Assembly (NCBI RefSeq): GCF_001577835.2
Contig: NC_029516.1
Span: 110,006,254 to 110,070,253, forward strand
Length of the DNA: 64,000 nt
Reading direction: 5' to 3'
From: Coturnix japonica
Taxonomy: Eukaryota; Chordata; Aves; Galliformes; Phasianidae
Below the pieces are notes generated by a model. That model searched no databases. It saw nothing but the letters and a program-made list of their open reading frames with translations, and had not been told where the DNA came from. This document shows, piece after piece, positions 1 to 12,000 of the stretch. Position 1 is the stretch's first letter. Each line of letters begins with the position of its first letter. Position numbers and translations under genes: made by a program.

Positions 1-1416
1 TCTTTAGTTGCCCAGCTGAACTTGTCCCATGTAATCATTCTGTTTAGCTATCTTGTCACATGGCAAACAGGATTTAAAAAACTGGTGATTTTTCGTGCTT
101 GGATTCATACATGCTATTGTTTCTACCTACACATTATGTTACTGTAAATAGAAAGTTTTGCTTGATATTTATGTAAAGTGTTAAGATACTGGCAAGAATG
201 TAATATTGTAGTTTAAGCTGGCATCTTAGAAAAGTAGTTTCACTTGGAGAAAATGAAAAACAAGCAAAATAACGACACTTCGCTGTGTTTTTTTCCTATC
301 AGTCTGTCCATATTTACACTAAGTTCTGGTGCACCTGAAGGGCAGGGTGCTGCAGTACTAAGTCAGCAATTTTTCTATAAAACAATTTGAATCTCAGGTG
401 TCCAGGGAAATAATAATTTGATGTAAAATTTCACTCTGCATATCCACCAGATCTTTGGGATGTTTCACTCTTTCCCTTAACAGGTGTGTGAGTTTAAGGG
501 TGGAGGAACCTAAGAAAAGAAAGGATACAAACAAACAAACAAACAAAAAAATCTCCCTCTAACTGTACCTATAGGAAAACAGTGATAAAGAAATACTAAA
601 ATGAAAAGGAAATGGGCTATCCTACACAGATTCAGTTAATTGCATGCTGTGGAAGCCATTTGTTTTCAGGAATAAAAAAAGTAAGTCAAAAGGGCTCATC
701 CTAAGTTTCAAATAATATACCTTGGAATCAATGACAAATAATGTAGAAATATTCCTGTTCTTTTGAAAGACTAAGAAGCTGGTTGCGAGGGATAGTGATG
801 AACACCGTTCTTTATCCGAAGGATGGAATATACCAGTCTGTTATTGTGTGTTTCTGATTTCACATTTAATATCTTTTTTCACTTGTAAAATAACTTTGAC
901 TTCTCAGTCCTGGCTTTGAAAATACGTGGTTTTATTTCAGATTCTTTCACGGTAATGCTTTTCTTTGATATGTTTGCCTTTGTTCCATATGTGAGTACCA
1001 GCAAGGCCTATTATCAAAATGAGAAAGACAGAAGAGTAGTCTTCTTGCAGTATGTATGTACTACTTCTGCAAATTTGCCTATGAAACCTTTGTTAGTCCA
1101 ACTCTTAAGTCAAAGAATAAATACAGTGTGGATGTGTAGGCTTTCAGTGCTATGGAGAGCTTCTACCTGAAAATGCCTTCTAATATCTGAGGGGTTTGGA
1201 AAACATTTTTCCATTTGTTTTCTATATGTTGTGGGATTTTCAGACTATTTCATATTTGGTATTGTTATCTAGTATCAAATAGCAGCACCAAATGAAAACC
1301 AGTGTATTTTTGGCAACTGAGGAACAGCAAGTTCTGGGGGGTTTAAAATAGATGACATATGATACCAATAATAGCCCGGTGCAGCTTAGCAGACCTGAGA
1401 AACTATTCAAAGCAAA
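1..1416. other. Upstream flank of ASB11, no gene recognised
   Basis: This AT-rich non-coding flank precedes ASB11. I see no coding segment with a recognisable family, and only a short CAAA-type simple repeat at about 527-550. In mammals the upstream neighbour of ASB11 is PIGA in the same orientation, so part of this could be PIGA 3' flank. That is synteny inference only; nothing in the bases proves it. Confidence 0.5.
1342..1350 (+). promoter_or_regulatory. TATA-like / near-MEF2 A+T element upstream of ASB11
   Basis: The motif TTTAAAATA lies about 70 bases before the ASB11 start codon. It could act as a weak TATA element. It also differs by one position from the MEF2 consensus, which would suit a gene expressed in muscle in mammals. 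No transcription start can be proven from sequence. Confidence 0.25.
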
Positions 1417-1594
1417 ATGGAGGGCAGTTCTATACTCCAGGCTTTCACTAACATTTATTTTGCTATTTTTGCTTTGTTTTGTTTCAAACTTTTAATTAAG
1501 ATTTCCTTGGCTCTGCTGACTCATTTCTATATTGTTAAAGGCAACAGAAAAGAGGCTGCCAGGATAGCAGAAGAGATCTATGGAATAGTCCCAG
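1417..1594 (+). CDS. ASB11: ASB11 coding exon 1 (N-terminal membrane segment)
   Basis: This exon encodes 59 residues plus one base, starting MEGSSILQAFTNIYFAIFAL. It includes a run of hydrophobic residues from about 12 to 40, then the KGNRKEAARIAEEIYG block also present in human ASB11. The donor is CAG|GTAAAG at 1594/1595. The hydrophobic run is the likely ER-membrane anchor. An ORF continues a few codons into the intron, but the spliced product matches the family. Confidence 0.93.
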
Positions 1595-4500
1595 GTAAAG
1601 TAAAAATATAGACACTCTTAAAAGTGAGATGTCTATTTGCTACATATTTATAACTTCGGGATTTAAATCATTAGAGTTTCCATAAAACAAAGAGTTTCTT
1701 GCTAAGTGCATAGGGTGAATGTTTTAACCTGACGCTCCTTCCACTCCTGATGTCTTTGCGGTGTTGGTATGTGTTGGCATGCGATAGGTGTGCAAAATTT
1801 GAGACTGCAACAGCTACCCAGCTCAAATGAGGACGACATTTGCTCAAGGCACTACAGTAGATAAAAAGGTTGTTCTAGGAAGCATGGCATTCTTTGGTTG
1901 GGGATACAGGTGGTTTTGCTAGCTTTACCAACAGAGAATACTTTGGGAAAAGCTTTATTGTGTTGATTTCCTGAAAGTACTAGGAGGTTATAATTAATTA
2001 CTTTGTGAATCTATGTCAACAAGTCAGGCCATAAAAATGAATAAATCTGAAGTTGTTCTGAAAATTATATAGTGCAGGAATATATAATATATAGTTATAT
2101 TTACTATGCCACTTAGTCAGTCATTTTACTTTTTTTGATTTCTTTTTTTCCCAAGTAGTTTTACCTCCACTGCATCACTGCTTGTGCATGCGTCTGTATA
2201 AAATAATGTATAGATAGTGGAATTACTGGAAGTGCAAACACCTTATTAAAATGACACAGTATTTTAAATTTACTATTAATGAAAGTGTGTTATCCAGCCT
2301 GAAGATTTCTTTTAGCATTGTGACATTTCAGGCCTTTATGTGACTCAGTTTTGGACACACACTTCCTGATGAACTGAACTGTCATGAACAGCTACGGGAA
2401 AGTGAGTGGGACTGTCTGTGGTGCAAGATGGTCACCCAAAGCATCTCTGCCCAAGAGAAATACAGCTGCAAAACATTCCTTACAGAGCATTTATACACAG
2501 GAATGTCTGTCTCTGGGTTATTAACTTGTATGTTGTTCTCTAGAGTGTAAGTTCAATCATTTTTTGCTGCCACTTTTTTCCTGGTGCATTCATACAATTG
2601 TAGGCATGTGACAAACACCAGGTTTTCCTTTGTACAGGTTCTCAGCAAAGTGTCTTGAAAATGAGCGGACTACAACATATTTTTATCTGCAAGTTGCCAT
2701 TTGCAAAAGCCATTAAGGATAATCTTTCAAAATATAGGACCACGTGACACTGGATTGTGTTACAGGCAGAGTTTCACAGCGTCTTCTCTTTGCAGTGTAG
2801 TGCAACAGGAGTGCTCCTTAACTTATCTTTAAGTTCAGTTATCCTTGACTTAGAAAAAACAGTGCTTTCCGACATGTCACTCCCACCTATGGAGGGAAGA
2901 AGTGCCCTGTATGGGAACTATATTTGCCATACATTTCAGGGAGGTAGGTCTCTGTGGCTAGCATGGAAGTATGCAACAGCGTGTGTTTTCATGAAGCATG
3001 TGTATGCATACACATGCCTTTACAATGCATGTGAAAAGTGCTTACACATACTCTACAATATGCATTGGAGTTTTAATAAGGCACTGAAGCTGTTACCTCT
3101 GAACTCGCGTGGTGGATGAGGCCCCTACATTTGTCTCTTGCAGTGTCATCAGCCTTCTAACTTTCTGAACTCAGCTTGTGTATTTTAGTCACCAGCATGA
3201 GGAGGGAGCTGAGATTTTTTTGATGTTTTCATGCTAATCTTTCTCCATCCCCATCTGCTTCCATCATTTTGCTTGTCGACTCCTACTTGGCCCTCAGGAG
3301 TCTGACTGCACATTGTGCTGGCTATCCTTCTAAACCATCTTCCCGCCATTGGAGCCCAGGGGCAGCTCATTAAGTAAATTGAGAGAAAAGTGAAAGCACT
3401 ATTTAAAACTGTAACACCATGACAAAGTGAAGTGCTAAGGTGATGAAAACACACTGCAAGAATGCTAAGGGCTGTTGGAAAACCCTTAAAGCAATGCTGG
3501 CTTTAAACCAGAGGGTGATATGGGCATTTTAGGTCCACCTGTGGGCAGTCACTGGTGTATAATCATAATGGCATACTGAGTGCCCTTGGGATGGCTGGGC
3601 TTTACGGACATTGTTGGGAAGGCTCATTGTGAGAGCTTGCTTGGCCAAAGCAGAAACCTCTGCTGTGTCCTTGGCCTGAAATCCCCAGGGATGTTCACAT
3701 ACTTCTCATTGAGATTTATTTGCCTCAGGTATCACCTGAAATGGAGATATAACACTTTTTCCTCTTTCTCTGTTGTGCAGTGTAGTGAAAATGCTGAATG
3801 GAATGTGGATTTCAAGCACTATACTTGTGGGGCTATTGTACAACAGAGCACAAATGCAAACACTGGTATTGCTTCCATCCTCTGGCAGGGTAAATGCACT
3901 CCACCTGAGCTGGCTATAAGTGTAGGTTGTAGCTGGGCTAAGGACTTATTTCATGGCACATAAATAGATTAGAGTAAGGAAAAGAACAAACCCGCAAGAA
4001 GTCTACACAGTTCAACAGCTTAAAATGATTAAGGAAAGAAAATGAAACCTCAGACAGGATCTGATTTTCATGTCTGTTCTGAAAACTTCCAGTGAGAAGA
4101 AGGATGAAACTTGTTACCTGCCTGTCTGAGCTGGAGAAGTCATTTGTGAAATTGTCAATTTGAGAAATAAAGCAGACAGAGTCATGCTAGAATTCATCTG
4201 ATGGACAAAGCGTCCCAGCATCTCTCTGCTATGAGACTCTTAATAAAGTGAAGGGCAGCTGGAATATGACTTGTGACAAAAGCTCCCTAGAACAGACAGA
4301 AGCTGATATCTTTCACAATATGAGTGCTGTAGGGCTCTGAAGTCTCTGGATGAGTCCCCAGCAGCATTCAACTTGTGATCTTTGCTAAAGTGTGTCCTTA
4401 GGTATTTTTCAAAGCTGGTGTTGAGGCACCTTACCGAGTAGCCAGCCTTCTCCGGAGTGCTGAGCCTTCAGCTGCTCTGCTGAAATCAATTTATTTGCAG

Positions 4501-7500
4501 TTTCAATGCTGACACTACATTGATTTGAAGCACATTCTGCATTTCTGTGCAACTGCACTTCCTCCCATCCTCCTAGGGGAAATACCTGTTGCACACCTGA
4601 ATTAACTTTTATGAATGTGCTGTTTCAGGTAGCTGGGCGGACAGATCTCCTCTGCACGATGCTGCCTTCCAAGGACGCCTCCTGTCTTTGAAAACCTTGA
4701 TCGCACAGGTAAAAGCCTGAATGTAAAGTAAGACAGGGTTAGGAAGCAGCATAGTTTCTCTTGAATTGTATCTGAGTCAGTGAGGCTGGTAACAGGGCTG
4801 CGCAAGGCATTAAGAAATACAGGTCCATATAAATATGGATTGGCTGCTTAGTTAAGATGCTGAGGACAAGTCCAGGACAAAGAATGCTATTGCTTGTAGC
4901 TTGCTGTATGATGAACAATGATCCTTGTGCTCTTTTTTCAATGATAAATTGTGCAGACTGGGCTTGGGGAGAACAAGAATAATATATACATCAGCTGTCT
5001 GAGGAAAAAAAAAACAAAACCACATACACAAAGAAAAAACAAACACCAACAAACCAGCAATAGAAATCTGTAAATTATGCATTGCTTTATAAAAAAACAA
5101 TCATATTCATAACATATCTAACAGGAGATGTGTTGGCCTCAAACTCGGTTCCAACAGCAACCACGAGTTCAGACAAAAGAAAGAGAGGAGGAAAAAACTT
5201 GCAAGAAAGGATAAGAAGTTGGGTAATGAAGATAAACAGCTGTAAAAAGGTCACAATTGTGCTTTGCCATTCATTCTCCTTATCACCTTCCTTCAAACCC
5301 AGCTCCCCATTCTGGCAAAAGTGAGTGATTTCCCCCCCAGCTGTTGCTGATTTCCCAATGCTCTCACTCATCTAGTTCCCTCTGCAAAGCCACTTTATAG
5401 GAAGGGAAGTGGTGGATTCCCTCTATCTTCATCTGTGCTGTCTTTACACCATCCTGTTCATGGCAGGCACCTGGTGTTGTGATTTAACAGTGGAGGCCTC
5501 AGTTCTTCACCAGTTGTGGTTATATACAGGAGAAACACTGGGTGTTGTGGCTGTACGTTTTTTACTTAATCTACTCTTTCTCCTTTTCCCAAAGACATTA
5601 ATTTCAGGAGTGAAGAATGAGGGTCCTTGCTGATGGAAAGAGACTGAGGCAGTAATGTCTGCAGAGAATGAGATGGTGATGAGTCACAGCAGTTTAATAA
5701 ATGCAGGGTAAAACTCTTCATGGAGTACCATAGATGTTGCTCATTGCTTCTATAGCTGTACTATTAGACTAAAATGAAATGCAGAGCTATGCTTTAGCAT
5801 GTGTATGGGACACTCAAAAGTCTGTGCCTTCATTTTACAGCTCTTTAGATAGTCAGAAAGGCTTCTGCTCTCCAGGGGATTAACATTAGGAGCTGCTTGT
5901 GACTGTGAGGAGGTGGAGTGCTGAAGTTTTAAGAAAACTCAAGGACTCAGTGAGGCCTGGTCCAGCACTGAAAGTAGCATCTTGTTTTTGAGATATACTA
6001 ATTAGAATGTATGATCATATGAGAGCAAGGCTTAATGCCCATGTTATTTTGCAGACCACTATAGTAAGATCTATAACTTGGTCTCCATTTAGTAATGGAG
6101 AGGACTGCCATTATATCCATTTTATCAGTACTGATTCATTCATTGGCAAGGAATTACTTTAAGCTGTTAAATTTATACCTGAATAATGAATAAGAATAGC
6201 TCTCTTCTTATCAGAAGCCTCTAGAAGACATTCCTCTTGAAGATGTGTACTCATCAGTAAATATGAAACTTCTATATCACTATAAAATGGAATGGTCTTA
6301 ACATTTTAAAAAGATTTTATCTGCCCTCATGCAGGAAAATTTCAACTACAGCCTTCGCCTGAATAATGCTTTCACATTTCTGAAAAATGATTGTATTCCT
6401 ATCACTGATTTTCTATCTTAAAGTAATTATAGTGGCTGTTTTTTAATGCTTATTGCAGCAGGATAACTTTTACAATGTTATGTTGCTCAATGATATTAAT
6501 GTCCACTGAAAGCTTTTGCAGTTGCATACTAAACAGTGCACTGCTGCCATCTCGTGAGCTGCCTAGTCTATAGCACATTGAACAGAGGGGAAATAGTGTT
6601 ATGGAAGACACTCAGGCCTACTTCAAGGCCTGCTTTCACATATGGCTGTGAAATCTCATTTACAAGAAGATTCAGCTGCATTTTGGGGACAGCACACATG
6701 GCAGTTTCTTTGTTGCTTGTGAATAAATCCGGTGTCTGTTTCTGTGGGAAAAGATATAAGAACTGTCATTTAGGAAAATGCTGATATTGAAGGATTGTGA
6801 CCCTAAGTCTTTTCTTCCACTGTAAAAACCCTTCCAATCCAACCAATCTATGATTCTACCATTCTACAGTTCTATGATTCTGTGAACTATGCTGGGCACT
6901 CCATATAGTTAGTGGGTGTATTTTTAGGATGGAACACATCTAACCTAAGGCTACTTTGAGATAAGCGAAATCAGATCCTAAGGGTGCCTGTATCCCCCCA
7001 CTGATAGAGCCCAAGGGACCAACCAAACTCTGAACCATAACCATTACTGGCTATCATGCCTGGGGACAAGCAGCAGACATCAGTAACAGGACTCACATGC
7101 ATTCCTACCCCCTACTTAGCTCTCTGTCCAGGGCCCAACCACTACTAGTGCCCCAGAATTGCCCCTGAGCTGGACCAGGCCCTCTTCTCATGCCCTGCAC
7201 TCTACCTTGCAGGGTTTCAATGTGAACCTGGTGACAACAGACCGAGTCTCAGCTCTTCATGAAGCCTGTCTGGGCGGCCATGTGGCCTGTGCAAAGCTGC
7301 TGTTGGAGAATGGCGCACACGTGAGTCCTGGGCTGGTGGTGATCACCCCAAGGAAAATTATAAATGTCTTTGTTTGTTTGTTTGTTTGTTTGTTTGTTTT
7401 CCTCCACAGTCATCATTAGAATTGCCTCTGGTTTCCTGAGGAATATTTTGGGAATGTCATGTAAGTAAAAACAGATGTGCTTAAATAAATGAGGCTTATC

Positions 7501-8998
7501 TGTTATTAAAATAACTTCCCCAGCTGGACCTCAGGTAGGATGCACTTTAAAAATGGAGAGACCCAAATAGGATGATATATATGAGAACATGTTTCATTCA
7601 GCTGTGTTACACACTTTCCAAGGACTGTTTACATGGCAAGAAACTGAGCAACTGAGATTCTTTTGCAGAAGAAAATACATTAATTACTTTCCTATACTGT
7701 ACACCAAATTTCAGTCTCATTGAATAATGAAGAAGAAACCCTTTCTGCACAGTTTTACTTGATTTTGGGATACAAGTGACATTACCTTTTTATAACTAGA
7801 AGAAACATCTCTGAACTACCTATGAAAGCAACCTGTTCCTTGTACATAAAGCCTCTTGATTTTATCCTTCTTTTTATCTTTTCTTCTCTTTGTGTTCATA
7901 AATAAAGCCAACAAAATGTTTGCTAACTTCTGTGCTACGTACAGGCTTGGGGCAGAGCTAACTCTAGCCCTTTGTCTCCCATCTCTTTCCTCTTCTTGAT
8001 TTGGAAATCATATGTATGCTGCAGAACCCATTGTTCTTTTCCATCTTGCAAAAATAACAATAATAACAAAGATAATAATAATAATAATTATTATTATTAA
8101 GGCATGTGGATTTGCTGCATAAATTGCCTCTGAGGGCTTGCAGTCAGACTTTGCAGCTGCTGCAGCACAGCACAGCACAGGTCTATGCTCTCCCAGTGGA
8201 GAACGACAGATGATGGCTCTTGCCAGGTATCTGTGTCAGAGATCAAGGAAGGAAATTCTTTCAGTCTTACACACANCTGTGCATAAACACAAATCCTTTT
8301 GACCTCCTTTTCTGTTTGGGATTATGACAGTGTTTCTGCGAATACATCTTTTGCTGGAAATGTATTTTCAGATGAATGTATTAAACGTGAGCTATATTTT
8401 CATTTAAAAATCAGAGTTGTCTGAGCATGCAATGGATTTGGGCTGGTGCAAAATAGGTATGGCAATACTCAGGCTCTCTGTGTTAAAGAGAAATAATCTG
8501 AATTATCTGAGCAACCCTAGGAGTATCTCTCATAAAAAGTGATGATGCTGCCTTATGGTACTAAGTGTCTGGGAAAAAGAGCACAGCTCAAAGAAGAATG
8601 TTATATATGTTGTCCCTCACTTTTAAAGTTGCAAATCAAATCAACTCTGACATTAAACGACAAGCATTCTAATGCACTTTAGTTGAGCACATGATGCATG
8701 CTGCAAGGGCGTTCCTCTTACACTGGATTGTTCTGAGCATGTCCTGCTGTTTCAGGTCAACGCAGCCACAATTGATGGGATCACTCCTCTCTTTAATGCT
8801 TGCTGCAGTGGCTCTGTGGCTTGTGTAAACATGCTGCTTGAATTTGGAGCCAACCCACGGGTCGAGAACCACCTTGTTTCACCCATTCATGAGGCAGTCA
8901 AGAGAGGTAACATTCAATCTGTGAGTGAAGCTAACAGCAACTAAGTGGGCAATGCATCTCTTATTTACTTCAAAGCACTTACTCACTCCCCCCCCCCC

Positions 8999-9035
<37 letters not shown>

Positions 9036-12000
9036 ACCAAAAAAAACCACCAAAACCACACCCTTATACAACACAGATAAATGTACTTGGCTTGTTCCCA
9101 GATCTTATGCCTCATTCATTGTACCTGAGTGTATTCTGCTCTGTGTCACTACATTTAAGTGATAGTTCTCTTTTGCTGCATAGGACACCGAGAGTGCATG
9201 GAGGTTCTTCTGGCTCATGGGGTTGACATTGACCAAGAAGACCTGCAGTATGGAACCCTGCTTTATGTTGCTTGCATGTACCAAAGGACAGATTGTGTCA
9301 AGAAGCTGCTGGAGCTTGGTACGTCCAGAGAAGGAGCTGGGGGAGAGCTGGGGTGGTGTAAGCCACCACAGTGTCGTCCAAATTACTCCTCTGCCATAAA
9401 CATTTTGAAGTACTTCTGCAAGAAATATTTGGACAGCCTGAATCTGTGAGATAAATTTCACTTGTATTTGTAAAGAATACATGCCAGTGGAGGTGGTGGA
9501 GTCACCATCCCTGGAGATGTGAAGAACTGTGTAGATGTGGTGATGAGGGACATGGTTAATGGGCATGGTAGGGATGGGCTGACAGTTGGATTTGATGATT
9601 TTAGTGGGTTTCTCTAATCTCTGTGATTCTATGAAATTAGAATCTCCCTACTGGAAAGTTCTAATTATAGAGATCTATCTGAGGCCATTTGAATATGGAA
9701 GTGTTAGTTTTCTAAAACAATGTCAGGAAACAGAAAATATCAGTTCATATTGATGACCAAAATCAAGTCTTTTGATTATGAAAGATTAAACTGCAATACT
9801 AAGCATTTACCTAATTTTCTTCTCAGCTAATGATGGAAACAGCAGTAAATATGCTTGAAAGAATAATCTCTATAAGCCCAGCCACAACTAATAAGCTAGT
9901 GTAAATTTCTGCTGATTGCACTTGCTTGAAGTATGGCCCTGTTGTGCATGGCAAGCTCAGGGCAAGCATTTTGCTAGCTGTGCTCCAAAGCTATTATAGA
10001 TACCTATTTTCCTCTCTCTAATTAAAATAACATAATCTAAGATAGATTGTACGACACTAACAAATTTGTGATAGGTTTTGATCATCTATTGGGGTGAGAG
10101 TCTAAGAATTTCAATGGTTGATCATCTTTGCCTGTTGTAGACAGGATTCAGTGGCTCGGAAGATGCTTAAACAGAGAATATTTGATCTGAGTTTTGCACT
10201 GATGTCACACAGTGGTGACAGAGGCCTGGATGCCATCCATCACCTTCATTGAGGCTACCATTGGATACCCAACTTGTATAGTGCAATGTCAGATACTTCT
10301 TGCTTTTTCCTTGTGCCAATCCTTCATTCTTCTTCTCTCAAGGAGCCAATGTTAATGCGGGGAAGCGACTAGACACTCCGCTCCATGCTGCAGCAAGGAA
10401 ATCGAGTGCAGAGATAGTCATCTTGCTGGCAGACTATGGTGCTAACCTGAAATGCAGAAATGCTGAATTCAAATGTGCCCTGGACCTTGCCATACCCAAC
10501 AGCAAAGTGGAACAGGCACTTCTACTTCGGGAAGGTAAAGGTTTCTTTTGCCTTTTCCCCTTTGCCTTTTCCCCCTTGTCATTTTGAAGTAGAGCAGTAT
10601 TTATTTTCCCTAAAACCCTTTTCTTAATTGATTTAGTCTTCTCTGTAAGTTCTCTATTGATTTTGAGCCTGTATCACACTACAAAGGAATGAGCAAGCAA
10701 TCTCTGATTTCTTGCCAGATCTGCTGCCAAGTTAGAGTTTTGGTGAGCAAATTGGCTAGTTATTCTGTGCCTTTGTTTTCCATTTATTGAAGAAGGTAAA
10801 TGATCCTTATTTATGAATCAAGGCTCTAAGGGCTGAGGATTGAAAACATGCAGGCTCTCTGATATTTCTAGTTATCTTTCCAATCTACTTGAATAAACTT
10901 CTAAGCAGAAAGAAATCTAACACTTGTGCCATTTTCATCTCTGCCACATATAGCCAAAACTTTGTGCATCTCCATCCCTGGAGAAGGGACATGCTTTGTT
11001 AATTCCCCCTGTCCTCTGAACTCCATGTTTCCTAGCTCACTTGTGCCCTGTTAGCTAATCTTTGCCCCCCAAGGCTCTGCCTTCCTGGCCACAGCTCCTC
11101 ACACTCCCTGTCAGTGGGGAGCAATGCAGTGTGCTTAGAAAGTCCAAGAGCTCATGGATGGTAATTAATGTCAGTGGGGTGCACAAGCTTTGTGTTGACC
11201 GCTGCATGCAGATTAATTTTATGGAGGAAGTCAAATACTGGTTCAGTATTCTTCTGTCCCACTCTCTTTCTCCGTGACATTTCATGTGGTGCTTTAATTT
11301 GTCACAGAACGTCATAGAAAGGTTGTCAAATCACATGAGTTGGACGAGACCCAAAAAGATTATCAACTCCAGCTCCCAGCTCCACACAGGACTACCCAAA
11401 ATTCAAACCTTCTTTGTGAGAGCACTTTCCGAACACTCCATGACCTCTGACACTTGGGGCCATGCTCACTGCCCTGAACAGACTGTTCCATTCCCATTGC
11501 CCTCTAGTGAAGAACCTTTCCCTAACCCCCAACCTGACCCTCCCCTGACACATCTTCATGACATTCCCTCAGGTTCTATCATTGTCATGTTTAAAAACTT
11601 CCTGGAGGACATTTGCTTGAATGCTTCTCACTTCTTGTGACTTTTGTCCCTGTGTCTGAGGTGTTCAGGCCTGAGCAGAAGCAGGTGTCTCATTTCAATT
11701 GCCTTGTGTGATTGAGAGCTTCTGTAGATAAATAAATATGCCAATTAAAAATCTCATCTGTTCCTAAACCACTGCTTGATTTTCACTCTCAAGTTGTACC
11801 CCCATTCTCCCTCACAGTCAGGTGGGCCAAAGGGTTCTTCAGTTACTGCTGGTTCTTCCCTTCTTAGAAATGAGATGTTTTTCAGTGCCTGATATAATAT
11901 ACATTCCTTCAGTCTTACTTGCAGACACTTTCTGTATCCAACATTTACAACTCCCCCACCTTGTTTGTGTTTTCTGAGGTCCTTCTGTTTGAAAGAAGCA

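Noticed and set aside
1417-1611. Single-exon 64-residue protein
   Set aside because: The first 59 codons are ASB11 exon 1. The last few codons and the stop lie past a strong GTAAAG donor, so this is not a separate small gene.
8945-9226. Open frame with a long lysine run
   Set aside because: It is a translation of the C/A homopolymer in ASB11 intron 4 and runs into exon 5 in the wrong frame.
11284-11640. 118-residue open frame
   Set aside because: It overlaps the antisense CR1 in ASB11 intron 6; the proline-rich part is the CR1 complement.
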